A program made the position numbers and the translations under genes. Of a DNA stretch of 64,000 nt, positions 47,301 through 54,521 are shown piece after piece. The stretch's first letter is position 1. Each line of letters starts with the position of its first letter. A model generated the notes under the pieces. That model had not been told where the DNA came from and searched no databases. It saw nothing but the letters and a program-made list of their open reading frames with translations. Source of the DNA: Mycolicibacterium sphagni (GTDB lineage Bacteria; Actinomycetota; Actinomycetes; Mycobacteriales; Mycobacteriaceae); NCBI RefSeq assembly GCF_013337765.1, contig NZ_VBSB01000010.1, positions 372,001 through 436,000 on the forward strand, written 5' to 3'.

Positions 47301-49397
47301 CTCACCGAGATCGAGGTGGCGCCGCCGAAGGCGAACGAAGTGCAGGTTCGGATCGAGGCCGCCGGCCTCAACTTCCGTGACGTGCTCAACGTGCTCGGCC
47401 TTTACCCCGGCGATCCGGGCCCGATCGGCGGTGACCTGTGCGGTGTGGTCACCGAATTGGGCTCCGAGGTCACCGGATTCGAGATCGGCCAGCGGGTCTT
47501 CGGCTCCATGCAGGGTGCGTTCGCCAGCCGACTGAATGTGCCCGCGCCGCTGTTGGCGACCGTCCCCGACGGAATCAGTGCCGTGGATGCGGCAACCATT
47601 CCCGCTGCGGCACTGACGGTTCGGCTCGCGTTCGACTGGGCCCAGCTCAAGCCGGGCGATAAGGTGCTCATCCACGCCGCCAGCGGTGGCGTGGGGCTCG
47701 CGGCGGTGCAGATGGCTCGGGCGCACGGTGCGACCGTGTTCGCGACCGCCAGCAAGTACAAGCGCGCCACACTGCGCGAGATGGGCGTCGAGCATGTCTA
47801 TGACTCACGCACAACGGATTTCGCGGATCAGATATTGGAGGCGACGGGCGGCCACGGTGTTGACGTCGTGCTCAACAGCCTGACCAACGAAGGCTTCGTC
47901 GAAGCGACGGTGCGCGCGACCGCCAAGGGCGGCCGGTTCGCCGAGATCGCCAAGCGCGATATCTGGACGACCGAGCAAATGGCCGCGCTTCGGCCCGATA
48001 TCGCCTACGAGATCGTTGCGCTGGACGTGACGATGATGACCGATCCCGATCACATCCAGAAGCTGATGGTCGAGGTGTCTGACGGGTTGGCCGAGGGTGA
48101 GTGGACCCCGGTGCCTGCCGAGGTCTATCCGCTGACCGAGGCCAGAACCGCGTTCCGGCGCATGCAGCAGGCTCGCCACATCGGCAAGATCGTGGTGCAG
48201 ATGCCCAAACCGCTTCAGCCGCGCGGTGATCGGAGCTACCTGATCACCGGCGGTCTCGGGGCGCTCGGTCTGCACACCGCGTCGTATCTGGCCCAGCTCG
48301 GGGCCGGTGACATCGTGCTGACCAGCCGTCGCGCTCCGGATGCCGAGATGCAGCAGGCCATCGACGCCATCACCGAACGGTTCCACTGCCGGATTCATGT
48401 CTTCTCGGCCGACGTCGGTGTGGAGTCCGAAGTCGCCGGCCTGTTGGAGAAGATCCGGACCGAACTGCCCCCGCTGGCGGGCGTGGCTCACCTCGCCGGC
48501 GTGCTCACCGATGCCCTGCTGCCCGAGCAAGACCTCGAACGATTCCGAACAGCGTTGGGCCCCAAGGCTTACGGTGCCCATCACCTGCACCGGTTGACAT
48601 TGGACGACAACCTCGAGTTCTTCATCCTCTACTCGTCCGCCTCGGCCGTGCTCGGCTCGCCGTCGCAGTCCAACTACGCCACCGCGAACGCGCTGCTGGA
48701 CGGGCTCGTCGCGCAGCGCAGGGCGCAAGGCCTCCCGGCGACGGCCGCCAACTTCGGCCCGTGGGGTCACGGCGGCATGGCCAGCTCGCAGGCCGCCCTG
48801 GCCAACCTCAGCGCCCAGGGCATGATGCCGCTGGAGCCGTCGGCGGCGCTGGCCGCGCTCGGTGAGGCCATCCGGCACGGCGCGGCGCAGGCCACCGTGC
48901 TCAAGGCCAACTGGCAGCGGACGGCGAAGATGCTCGGCGGCATCCGGCCACCGCTGCTGGATCAGGTCCTGCCCAGCGGCGATGGCACGGTGACCGGCGA
49001 CAGCGAGATGCTCCGGCAGTTGCTCGAGCTGCCGGTGGCGGCGCGGGGAGGCTTCGTCACCGAGTTCCTGCAGCGCGAGGTACAGGGTTTCCTGCGGCTC
49101 GCCCAACCGCCCGCGGCAACCAGCAGATTCTTGGACCTGGGCACCGACTCACTGATGGCAGTCGAACTGCGCAACCGGTTGTTCGGCCAGTTCGGCGGCA
49201 AGTTCGACATCAGCCCGACCGCGGTGTTCGACTACCCAACCCTCGGCGAGCTCGCCGGACATCTGGTGTCGCAGCTGCCCGATTCCGATCCGCCCTCGGG
49301 CGACGCGAACGCTCCGGCAACCGCAGAGACTGCAGAATCCGCTGCCGAGCCCGAGGTCGTCACCCAGGACGCAGCCGAGCCGACTCCCGAGGACTGA
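38343..49397 (+). CDS. pks: Bimodular type I polyketide synthase (TPP/phleic acid type)
   Basis: 3684 residues. Module 1: KS (Cys184, His319, His359), AT (GHSVG with Ser635), KR (LVTGGLGSLG near 1180), ACP (GMDSL, Ser1491). There is no DH or ER: the roughly 250 residues between AT and KR hold no HxxxGxxxxP. Module 2: KS (Cys1727), AT (Ser2189), DH (HVIYGTVVVP, His2487), ER (HAASGGVGLAAVQ near 3111), KR (LITGGLGALG near 3299), ACP (Ser3603), then an acidic tail without thioesterase. Both ATs have HAFH after GHSVG, the malonyl-CoA signature, giving unbranched chains. There is no N-terminal loading ACP. In TPP-producing mycobacteria a pks beside papA3-mmpL10 makes phleic acids, with double bonds every four carbons, consistent with alternate use of a partly and a fully reducing module. 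Confidence 0.92.
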   Translation: MALTEHPTQQAPRFAIVGYAARFPGAADADQYWDLLHNGRDAVTEVPQDRWDVEEFFDPDPDAPGKIVTRRAGFVDDVTGFDAPFFGVSAREANVMDPQHRLLLETAWRAVEHSGTAPTTLANTRTGVFIGLATHDFLGMASDALSYAEIEAYLAVGTSSAAAAGRISYRLGLQGPAVTVDTACSSSLVAIHQACQALRLGECDLALAGGVNVMLSPATMITFSHSRMLAPDGRCKTFDAAADGYVRGEGCGVIAVKRLEDAIRDGDRIRAVIRGSAVNQDGASGGLTVPNGVAQQRVIGEALESAGLAPSDIGYLEAHGTGTSLGDPIEVQAAAAALGKGRDADQPLLIGSAKTNIGHLEAAAGVAGVLKVVLSLEHQELPKHLHFRNPSPHIPWDRIPVRVVDEAVAWERSEKPRIAGVSSFGFSGTNAHVILEEAPQVAPPVAVDAPADDRRFMVLPLSARTPAALVQTAEHYRSWLSEHPEATLADVCLTAGDGRAHFEHRAALVVNSRESARELLGALADDLPAPGLLRGDSADAPKTAWLFPGQGSQYAGMARELFETEPVFAETMTRCAEAVAGVLEKPLLDLIFDADGTETLKQTRHAQPAIFAVEMGLARLWQSRGFEPDVLLGHSVGQYSAACVAGVFSLEDGARLLAERGRLFGDLPTGGRMCAIFADPDRVERLTDEFPSLSVAAYNGANTVLSGPAADLEQAVTQLTDDGARCDWLDTSHAFHSALLDPALDAFEAYANGFEFGAPQRILVCNRTGATLGRNAKLDGAYWRRHARQPVQFAKGVATLAELGCALLLEIGPQPVLTAAALRAWPDPATAPKAVPSLRRNGADHRQVTEALAGAYVAGHVPDFAALVPKPAHKLDLPTYPFQHRQYWFSSKQVQTSASDGPRTEAVRLLEDGRIEELAALLDVAGTSLTTAEVLNKLAAQHNRQRSAQSIADIRYEIRWERSANSSPAEIGEGTAWLLIGDDAVVMRPLIDTLTTNGHRHRVLGLPMSEADEERLVDELRTAVNDEPELRILHVAALDSDGAPSMRSLLRMQHRVLGGTQRLFRAAAAAELRTPIWVTTHGAQRVTNDDTVSPVQSILWGFCRAAALEYPQVWGGLVDLSGRGADEWSRLIKQVVTASPGEDQIALRADTVQVPRLVRRDGQPNSTLLELRSEATYLVTGGLGSLGLEIAGYLAAHGARQLVLTGRRAPSEAAQRRIDALREQHGCTIRVIAADVADPHDVARLLATVQAELPPLGGIVHAAGENSTTPLSALESAEVDRVFSGKVWGAWHLSEASADLHLDFFLSTSSISSVWGSYGQTAYSAANAFLDGLTWRLREQGVPAISVNFGPWSAGMADQDARTQLERRGIRTLSPSDALAGMADVMAAAGSQGPAEAVVARIDWARFLPIYLQAGRRALLAEVGREVPESASVTSPASGNTRLVEQLTAAPVQQRKKLVLEHLRNTVAEVTRIDASEIREEAGFFDLGMDSLMAVELRRRLEQAVGKELPATLAMDFPRLTDVADYLLSDVLNLNEKAGSQLAAQPTSLATSATDEPIAIIAVACRFPGSPDADAYWDVLSGGVDAIREIPEDRFDVDEFYDPDQQMPGKIYTRNGGYLDSVDGFDPEFFGISPREAVWIDPQQRLMLEIAWEGLERAGYAPSAVRGSRTGVFVGVGANEYSHLLSGESVENLEAHFITGNALNAIAGRVAFTLGLEGPAMAVDTACSSSLVAVHQASQALHSGDCDMALAGGVNVLLSPASIVAASRARMLAPDGRCKTFDAAADGYVRGEGCGILVLKRLSDAQRDGDRICAVIRSSAVNQDGASSGLTVPNGGAQQRLINAALTRAGLTGGDVDYLEAHGTGTPLGDPIEVQAAAAVYGAGRDPNRPLLMGTAKTNIGHLESAAGVAGLVKVVLSLQHELLPQNLHFQNPSPHIPWDSLPVQVVDKPTPWPANGRLRRAGVSSFGFTGTNAHVLIEEAPQPPLADDAADEPVDGAAPTEVAREPLSLLPLSARSAQGLVALAQRYSTWLDTHTESPLTDVCFTAGAGRSHFEHRAAVVATSAQEAKMLLDDLVANRLRPGVLRGECTDPPTTAWFFPGQGSQYPGMARELFDTEPVFADTVRRCAQAVDPILPRPLLEVLFSSDREAAETLRHTSFAQPAIFAVEMGLARLWQSWGIEPDVVLGHSVGQYAAACVAGVFSLEDGARLIAERGRLFGSLPAGGRMVAVFADPEYVERAASAFPRVSVGAYNGRNTVLSGPGEDLEQIVAACSEDGTRCTWLETSHAFHSELLDPVLDEFESFAKQFTYAVPSRPLVCNRTGAVLTSETPIDAQYWRRHSRQPVQFTESVRTVAALGCSVLMEIGPQPILTAAALQIWPETSATPRAIVSLRKGANAQRQITEALATTYICGHRPDFATKYHAPSHRLELPTYPFQRRRYWPKTSGIRADGTAASGILGSAKDLASGDTVYTTVLSVKTQPWLAHHVIYGTVVVPGATYAAMALASAGAPARVKEVFFYEPIILPDKASREVQLTLHPVDDGWKFQVHSRPYGVRDSEWSLNSDGTLLAGVDPDEGSPETTLSPDEAIEQMNRTRPQELFDIFHDMELAWGPTWSTSLKSLWVGQNEAIGDISLGEELTEHVGSEPIHPVLLDLCTGVAFPAFPATLAAEQGMSDLFLPLRYGQVTVAEKMPRRFYCRARWHENTITNETQVFDLDFVSPDGRMLGGIREFTVKRAPREALLRGLGGDSTRLLYSLGWQEIAAPVAEAAEQDTAKTANGTWLIAGFDALAAEVPGATTVADLTDAQSWQHAFAEAAERGAPVTGIVWRSAGQPDSRESTDDLAIRLEAEIAALLGAAQTALASQAAQKGTLADGLWIVTERAVATEPGEPVDPVQAALWGFGRTMIAEQPTLRVRLVDGDASDESLSWLAGALGTPVVEPEMAVRQGRFLVSRLLHWARNGQLPMPRSDDYALAPTERGAIDNLRLTEIEVAPPKANEVQVRIEAAGLNFRDVLNVLGLYPGDPGPIGGDLCGVVTELGSEVTGFEIGQRVFGSMQGAFASRLNVPAPLLATVPDGISAVDAATIPAAALTVRLAFDWAQLKPGDKVLIHAASGGVGLAAVQMARAHGATVFATASKYKRATLREMGVEHVYDSRTTDFADQILEATGGHGVDVVLNSLTNEGFVEATVRATAKGGRFAEIAKRDIWTTEQMAALRPDIAYEIVALDVTMMTDPDHIQKLMVEVSDGLAEGEWTPVPAEVYPLTEARTAFRRMQQARHIGKIVVQMPKPLQPRGDRSYLITGGLGALGLHTASYLAQLGAGDIVLTSRRAPDAEMQQAIDAITERFHCRIHVFSADVGVESEVAGLLEKIRTELPPLAGVAHLAGVLTDALLPEQDLERFRTALGPKAYGAHHLHRLTLDDNLEFFILYSSASAVLGSPSQSNYATANALLDGLVAQRRAQGLPATAANFGPWGHGGMASSQAALANLSAQGMMPLEPSAALAALGEAIRHGAAQATVLKANWQRTAKMLGGIRPPLLDQVLPSGDGTVTGDSEMLRQLLELPVAARGGFVTEFLQREVQGFLRLAQPPAATSRFLDLGTDSLMAVELRNRLFGQFGGKFDISPTAVFDYPTLGELAGHLVSQLPDSDPPSGDANAPATAETAESAAEPEVVTQDAAEPTPED

Positions 49398-49414
49398 CCC
49401 GAAGAGGCTTGAAT

Positions 49415-49456
49415 GCGATAGCGGTGTGACCTAAATCGCACCGCTATCGCTGTTTT
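49415..49456 (+). terminator. Terminator after pks
   Basis: Arms GCGATAGCGGTG (49415-49426) and CACCGCTATCGC (49439-49450) are exact complements over 12 bp, extendable through a G-T pair, and are followed by TGTTTT. It begins 18 bases after the pks stop and is a classical intrinsic terminator. Confidence 0.8.
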
Positions 49457-49580
49457 CGGTGTCGCCACACGCCCCCGCCGTGACCCCCGTTGACCAGCGG
49501 ATATATCGCCACTGATCGACTCGGTGAAACGCCAACCCAACCAGTGGGTTGATTAGCCGACTGAACTTGCTCACAGGGAC

Positions 49581-49628
49581 TTGCGTTCCGGTTACCGGCC
49601 GGTATAGTTTCGGGTTACTGGTGGGTAA
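49581..49628 (+). promoter_or_regulatory. fadE5 promoter with operator TTACT-N4-GGTAA
   Basis: TTGCGT (49581-49586), 16 bases, TATAGT (49603-49608) form a good sigma-70-type promoter. A dyad TTACT-GGTG-GGTAA lies at 49615-49628, where transcription would begin, so a bound protein would block initiation. The same dyad (TTACT-CTGG-AGTAA) stands between fadA2 and fabG4. A 12-bp palindrome TACCGGCCGGTA (49593-49604) overlaps the spacer and -10. Confidence 0.55.
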
Positions 49629-49693
49629 CTTAGACCCGAGTCCCCAACCGCAAGCCCAAGTTCAGATGACATTCTCGCTGAGGAGTAACCGTC

Positions 49694-51529
49694 ATGAGCC
49701 ACTACAAGTCCAACGTTCGCGATCAGGTATTCAACCTGTTCGAGGTCCTCGGTTTCGACAAGGCCCTCGGCGCGGGTGACTACAGCGATCTAGACGCCGA
49801 CACCGTGCAGGAGATGCTCGGTGAGATGGCCCGGCTGGCCGAAGGCCCGCTGGCCGCGTCGTTCGTCGACGGCGACCGCAACCCCCCGGTCTTCGACCCC
49901 GAGACCCACACCGTCACTCTCCCTGAGGAATTCAAGAAGTCGGTGAAGGCCTTCATCGACGCCGGCTGGGACAAGGTCGGCCTCGACGAGGAACTCGGCG
50001 GTATGCCGATGCCCAAGACTCTGGTGTGGGCCCTGCACGAGCACGTGCTCGGCGCCAACCCCGCGGTATGGATGTACGCCGGCGGCGCCGGCTTCGCCCA
50101 GATCGTCCACAACCTCGGCACCGAGGAGCAGAAGCAGTGGGCCATCAAGGCTGCCGAGCGTGGCTGGGGCTCGACGATGGTGCTGACGGAGCCGGACGCC
50201 GGCTCTGACGTCGGCGCCGGCCGCACCAAGGCCGTCAAGCAGGACGACGGCTCCTGGCACATCGACGGGGTGAAGCGCTTCATCACCTCCGCCGACTCCG
50301 ACGACATGTTCGAGAACATCCTGCACCTGGTGCTGGCCCGCCCCGAGGGCGCCGGACCGGGCACCAAGGGTCTGTCGCTGTTCATCGTGCCGAAGTTCCT
50401 CTTCGACGCCGAGACCGGCGCACCCGGTGAGCGCAACGGCGTGTTCGTCACCAACGTCGAGCACAAGATGGGCCTGAAGGTTTCGGCCACCTGTGAGCTG
50501 ACCTTCGGCCAGCACGGCATCCCGGCCAAGGGCTGGCTCGTCGGCGAGGTACACGAGGGCATCGCGCAGATGTTCGACGTGATCGAGCAGGCCCGAATGA
50601 TGGTGGGCACCAAGGCTATTGCCACCCTGTCGACCGGCTACCTGAACGCTCTGGAGTACGCCAAGGAGCGTGTGCAGGGTGCCGACCTGACCCAGATGAC
50701 CGACAAGACCGCGCCGCGCGTGACGATCACCCATCACCCGGACGTTCGTCGCAGCCTGATGACCCAGAAGGCCTACGCCGAGGGTCTGCGCGCGCTATAC
50801 CTCTACACCTCCACCTACCAGGACGCCGCGGTGGCCAAGGCCGTCCAGGGTGTCGAGCCCGATCTCGCGGTCAAGGTCAACGACCTGCTGCTGCCCATCG
50901 TCAAGGGCGTCGGCTCCGAGCAGGCCTACGCCAAGCTCACCGAGAGCCTGCAGACCTTCGGCGGATCCGGCTTCCTGCAGGACTACCCGATCGAGCAGTA
51001 CATCCGCGACGCGAAGATCGACTCGCTCTACGAGGGCACCACCGCCATCCAGGCGCAGGACTTCTTCTTCCGGAAGATCGTGCGAGACAAGGGTGTTGCG
51101 CTGGCTCACGTGGCCGGCCAGATCAACGAACTCATCGCGAACGAGGCGGGCAACGGCCGGCTCAAGACCGAGCGAGAACTGCTCGCCAAGGCTCTCGAAG
51201 ATGTCCAGGCCATGGCCGCGTCGATGACCGGCTACCTGATGGCCGCGCAGGAGGACTCCAGCAGCATCTACAAGGTGGGCCTGGCCTCGGTGCGCTTCCT
51301 GATGAGCGTCGGCGACCTGGTCATCGCATGGCTGCTGCAGCGTCAGGCCGCGGTTGCCGTCGCGGCTCTGGATGCCGGTGCCACCGGTGCCGATCGCTCG
51401 TTCTACGAGGGCAAGATCGCCGTGGCGTCGTTCTTCGCCAAGAGCTTCCTGCCGCTGCTGACCAGCACTCGACTGGTGATCGAGACGATCGACAACGACA
51501 TCATGGAGCTCGACGAAGCTGCGTTCTGA
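49694..51529 (+). CDS. fadE5: Acyl-CoA dehydrogenase FadE5
   Basis: A 611-residue long-form acyl-CoA dehydrogenase matching Rv0244c. It has an extra N-terminal helical region ([26 protein letters not shown]), the flavin-domain motifs [16 protein letters not shown] and [10 protein letters not shown], and the catalytic glutamate Glu447 in [10 protein letters not shown]. The C-terminal extension after residue 470 is helical. It oxidises a broad range of saturated acyl-CoAs. ATG 49694 lies behind a clear promoter and operator. The SHYKSNVRD start and context next to the fadA2/fabG4/htdX set make the assignment firm. A terminator hairpin follows. Confidence 0.95.
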   Translation: MSHYKSNVRDQVFNLFEVLGFDKALGAGDYSDLDADTVQEMLGEMARLAEGPLAASFVDGDRNPPVFDPETHTVTLPEEFKKSVKAFIDAGWDKVGLDEELGGMPMPKTLVWALHEHVLGANPAVWMYAGGAGFAQIVHNLGTEEQKQWAIKAAERGWGSTMVLTEPDAGSDVGAGRTKAVKQDDGSWHIDGVKRFITSADSDDMFENILHLVLARPEGAGPGTKGLSLFIVPKFLFDAETGAPGERNGVFVTNVEHKMGLKVSATCELTFGQHGIPAKGWLVGEVHEGIAQMFDVIEQARMMVGTKAIATLSTGYLNALEYAKERVQGADLTQMTDKTAPRVTITHHPDVRRSLMTQKAYAEGLRALYLYTSTYQDAAVAKAVQGVEPDLAVKVNDLLLPIVKGVGSEQAYAKLTESLQTFGGSGFLQDYPIEQYIRDAKIDSLYEGTTAIQAQDFFFRKIVRDKGVALAHVAGQINELIANEAGNGRLKTERELLAKALEDVQAMAASMTGYLMAAQEDSSSIYKVGLASVRFLMSVGDLVIAWLLQRQAAVAVAALDAGATGADRSFYEGKIAVASFFAKSFLPLLTSTRLVIETIDNDIMELDEAAF

Positions 51530-51540
51530 GTTTCGACCGC

Positions 51541-51576
51541 CAACGGCCCCGGGATCGTTCGGTCTCGGGGTCGTTG
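51541..51576 (+). terminator. Terminator after fadE5
   Basis: Arms CAACGGCCCCGGGA (51541-51554) and TCTCGGGGTCGTTG (51563-51576), 12 of 14 positions pairing, with an 8-base loop, 11 bases after the fadE5 stop. No T-tract. Confidence 0.65.
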
Positions 51577-51610
51577 CGCGTTCGGCCCGCAGGCGTCCGC
51601 GTAGCGCCAC

Positions 51611-51705
51611 GCAGGGACTTTGGTCACTTTTTGCCAGCGATTGCGCGTCAACCGACCTATGTCGGGACTTTGGGCCCTGGCAGTTAGCTGGCGATCCGCT
51701 ACATT
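51611..51705 (+). promoter_or_regulatory. Two DosR-like boxes and -10 element upstream of the hydrolase gene
   Basis: Box 1 (51611-51630) contains GGGACTTTGGTCAC; box 2 (51661-51680) contains GGGACTTTGGGCCC. Both carry the invariant GGGACTTT half of the dormancy-regulator consensus TTSGGGACTWWAGTCCCSAA and fair second halves. They lie 50 bases apart, about five helical turns. TACATT at 51700-51705 is a suitable -10, so box 2 covers the -35 region, the usual placement for DosR activation. Confidence 0.6.
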
Positions 51706-51711
51706 CTAGGA

Positions 51712-52947
51712 ATGGCGATGCTTGACAGCAACGAAGCTATTACTGCGCATCCCGCTGCAACCGGCACAAAGTCGGCCAACGCGAGTCCGCTGGCGAATAT
51801 TGTCGGGCCTTTCACAAAAGCCGGCGGCTACTACGCCCGCTCCTGGGGTGCATACCTCGACGGCGGCGACCACGAATTGCCCGTCGCCCGCCCCACGCTG
51901 TCGCTGGCAACGCACGCCCTGCGCGACGAAATCGTCCTCGTCGGATTGCGGTTGCGCCGGCCGCTGAGCGACGCGGCGGTCTACGAAAAGATCAACACCG
52001 AGGTCCTCAAGGCCATCGACTTCTACGGCAAGCGCGGCTGGCTGGCCCGTCCCGAGGGATTCTTCGCCGCGCCGCCTGCGCCGAAAGACGTGACCATCCG
52101 GTCGTACAAGTTCCGCGGCCGCACCCACGAGCGGATTTCGTTCGACAGCGGCTACCAGCCCTACGCCCGCGAACCCGGCCGCGCCCGCTGGCTGAGCTAC
52201 ACCGGCAATCACCGTGAATACGCGATGATGCTGCGCCACCGCGAACCTCGTCCGTGGCTGGTGTGCGTGCACGGCACCGAGATGGGCCGCGCCAACCTGG
52301 ATCTGGCCCTGTTCCGGGCCTGGCATCTGCACGAGCAGTTCGGCCTCAATGTGATACTTCCGGTGCTCCCGATGCACGGCCCGCGCGCCAAGGGATTGCC
52401 CAGGGGCGCTGTCTTTCCGGGTGAAGACGTGATGGACGACGTCCACGCCACCGCACAGGCGGTGTGGGACATCCGTCGCGTGCTGGCCTGGATCCGGTCA
52501 CAACAGCCCGACGCCAAGATCGGGTTGAACAGCATCTCGCTGGGCGGCTACATCGCGGCCCTGGTCGCCAGCCTCGACGAAGACCTCACCTGTGCGATCC
52601 TCGGCGTTCCGCCGGCCAACCTGGTGTCGATCCTGGGCCGTCACGCCGGCTTGGGCACAGACGACCCCCGCTACCGGACACTGGAATTGGCCGAACCGAT
52701 CGGCGAGATGATCTCCCCGCTGTCGCTACAACCCAAGGTGGCTCCCGAGGGCCGGTTCATCTACGCCGGAGTCGCCGACCGGATCGTGCACCCGCGCGAG
52801 CAGGTACTCGCATTGTGGGAGCACTGGGGACGCCCGAACATCGGCTGGTACCGCGGTGGTCACACCGGGTTCTTCCAAGCTCGTCCGGTTCAGCAGTTCG
52901 TCGATGCCGCCCTGGTGCAATCGGGCTTGGTGGATTCCGGGGCCTAG
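51712..52947 (+). CDS. Alpha/beta-hydrolase, probably DosR-controlled
   Basis: A 411-residue alpha/beta-hydrolase-fold protein. After a roughly 190-residue N-terminal region (GGYYARSWGAYLDGG, VTIRSYKFRGRTHERISFDSGYQP) comes the core: PWLVCVHGTEMG (oxyanion region), NVILPVLPMHGPR, the nucleophile elbow NSISLGGY (Ser276), GVADRIVHPREQ (acid) and GGHTGFF (His). The substrate is unknown; a lipid or ester hydrolase is plausible. ATG 51712 is preceded by TAGGA. Two DosR-like boxes upstream suggest induction under hypoxia or nitric oxide. It lies between fadE5 and fadA2; I do not recall a counterpart there in M. tuberculosis. Confidence 0.82.
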   Translation: MAMLDSNEAITAHPAATGTKSANASPLANIVGPFTKAGGYYARSWGAYLDGGDHELPVARPTLSLATHALRDEIVLVGLRLRRPLSDAAVYEKINTEVLKAIDFYGKRGWLARPEGFFAAPPAPKDVTIRSYKFRGRTHERISFDSGYQPYAREPGRARWLSYTGNHREYAMMLRHREPRPWLVCVHGTEMGRANLDLALFRAWHLHEQFGLNVILPVLPMHGPRAKGLPRGAVFPGEDVMDDVHATAQAVWDIRRVLAWIRSQQPDAKIGLNSISLGGYIAALVASLDEDLTCAILGVPPANLVSILGRHAGLGTDDPRYRTLELAEPIGEMISPLSLQPKVAPEGRFIYAGVADRIVHPREQVLALWEHWGRPNIGWYRGGHTGFFQARPVQQFVDAALVQSGLVDSGA

Positions 52948-52964
52948 CCCAGCGGCTTCATGAA

Positions 52965-53121
52965 AACCGCCGCTGGAATCCCCTCTTCTCCAGCGGCGGT
53001 TCCTTCGTTTACGTCAATAGGCCGTAAACAAAGAGGATGCCCCGTGTTGCCGTCGGGTCGGGGGGTCAGACGGCAACACGGAGCTATCCAGTACATCTGT
53101 AACCCGCAGGGGTTCGTTACA
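52965..53121. terminator. Cluster of four hairpins between convergent genes
   Basis: In 157 bases there are four separate stems. They are AACCGCCGCTGGA/TCCAGCGGCGGTT (52965-52977, 52989-53001; perfect), GTTTACG/CGTAAAC (53007-53013, 53023-53029), CCGTGTTGCCGTC/GACGGCAACACGG (53042-53054, 53069-53081; perfect) and TGTAAC/GTTACA (53098-53103, 53116-53121). The first probably ends the hydrolase transcript, the third could serve either side. Confidence 0.7.
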
Positions 53122-53154
53122 AACCCCGGGAAACTTTTTTCCAGAATATTTTCG

Positions 53155-54459
53155 CTACGCCTCGAGGATCGCGGTGACGCCCTGACCGCCCGCAGCGCAG
53201 ATCGAGATCAGCCCGCGGACCGGCTGTCCGGTCTCCTTTTTCTTCTCGGCCAACTGCTTGGCGAGCTGCGCCACGATGCGCCCGCCGGTAGCGGCGAACG
53301 GGTGGCCCGCGGCCAGCGAGGAGCCGTTGACGTTGAGCTTGGAGCGGTCGATGGCACCCAGCGCGGAGTCGAGTCCTAGCTGCTCCTTGCAGTATTCGTC
53401 GGATTCCCATGCCTGCAGATGGGCCAGCACCACCGATGCGAACGCCTCGTGGATCTCGTAGAAATCGAAATCCTGCAACGCCAGACCGTTGCGCGCCAGC
53501 AGGCGCGGCACGGCGTAGGTGGGCGCCATCAACAGGCCGTCCGCACCGTTGACGTAGTCCACGGCGGCGGTCTCAGAATCGACGAAGTACGCGAGAGGAG
53601 TCAACGAGTGTGACGTTGCCCACTCTTCGCTCGCCAGCAACGCCACCGAGGCACCGTCCGTCAGCGGTGTCGAGTTGCCCGCGGTCATCGTGGCGTCGCC
53701 GTTGCGCACGCCGAACACCGGCTTGAGTTTGGCCAGTTTCTCGGCGCTGGAGTCGGCGCGCAGGTTGTTGTCGCGGTAGACCCCAAGGAACGGCGTGACG
53801 AGATCGTCGAAGAAGCCGCGGTCGTAGGCGGCGGCCATATTGCGGTGGCTGGCCGCTGCCAGCTCATCCTGATCGACGCGTTTGATGCCCATCTTCTTGG
53901 CGGTGATCGCGGCGTGGTCACCCATCGACAAACCCGTGCGCGGTTCCCCGTTGGTGGGGATCTCGATGCCCAGCGAGGCGGGCAGCTTGCCGACGAGCTT
54001 GAGCCGGTCCACGTTCGACTTCGACCGCCGCAGCCCGAGCAGCGTGCGGCGCAGATCGTCGCCGAGCCCGATCGGGGCGTCGGACGTGGTGTCCACCCCG
54101 CCGGCGGCGGCGACCTCGTAGCGGCCGGCGGCGATTCCGCCGGCAGCCGCGACCGCGGCCTGCAGACCGGTGCCGCAGGCCTGCTGCAAGTCGATGGCCG
54201 GGGTGTAGGGCGAGAGCTGGCTGCCGAGCACGCTTTCGCGCATCAGGTTGAAGTCGCGGCTGTGCTTGAGCACAGCTCCGCCGATCACCGCGTCGAGCCG
54301 CTCGCCGGCCAAGTCGAACCGGTCCACCAGGCCGCCAAGCGCGGCGGTGAACATGTCCTGGTTGGATGCCTCCGCATACGCGCCGTCCGATCGTGCGAAC
54401 GGGATGCGGTTGCCGCCGATCACGGCGACCCGGCGACTGTTTCCACTGGTAGAGGCCAC
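53155..54459 (-). CDS. fadA2: Thiolase, acetyl-CoA acyltransferase FadA2
   Basis: A 434-residue thiolase like Rv0243. It has the nucleophile Cys95 in LQQACGTGLQAAV, the His of EIHEAFASV (near 350), the GHPFAATGGR box near 385, and the second Cys in SICAAGGQG near the end. It cleaves 3-ketoacyl-CoA with CoA, or condenses in reverse. GTG 54459 is the start. It is divergent from fabG4-htdX, with a shared operator between, so it likely acts with them and FadE5 on the same acyl chains. Confidence 0.93.
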   Translation of the reverse strand: MASTSGNSRRVAVIGGNRIPFARSDGAYAEASNQDMFTAALGGLVDRFDLAGERLDAVIGGAVLKHSRDFNLMRESVLGSQLSPYTPAIDLQQACGTGLQAAVAAAGGIAAGRYEVAAAGGVDTTSDAPIGLGDDLRRTLLGLRRSKSNVDRLKLVGKLPASLGIEIPTNGEPRTGLSMGDHAAITAKKMGIKRVDQDELAAASHRNMAAAYDRGFFDDLVTPFLGVYRDNNLRADSSAEKLAKLKPVFGVRNGDATMTAGNSTPLTDGASVALLASEEWATSHSLTPLAYFVDSETAAVDYVNGADGLLMAPTYAVPRLLARNGLALQDFDFYEIHEAFASVVLAHLQAWESDEYCKEQLGLDSALGAIDRSKLNVNGSSLAAGHPFAATGGRIVAQLAKQLAEKKKETGQPVRGLISICAAGGQGVTAILEA

Positions 54460-54521
54460 GTCAATCTCCGCCTAACGTTCGGTTTGTTCAGGGGGTATAC
54501 CCACCCATACTACGCACGGTC

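Noticed and set aside
47805-49106. Minus-strand open frame of 433 codons inside pks
   Set aside because: Antisense to ER/KR coding; no motif support.
49575-49591. GGGACTTGCGTTCC as a DosR box before fadE5
   Set aside because: Only the first half fits the consensus; the second half has several mismatches, and the segment is better explained as containing the -35 element.
54493-54502. GGGTATACCC palindrome as an operator
   Set aside because: Ten bases only, no second copy found in the window; the neighbouring TTACT-N4-AGTAA dyad is the stronger candidate.
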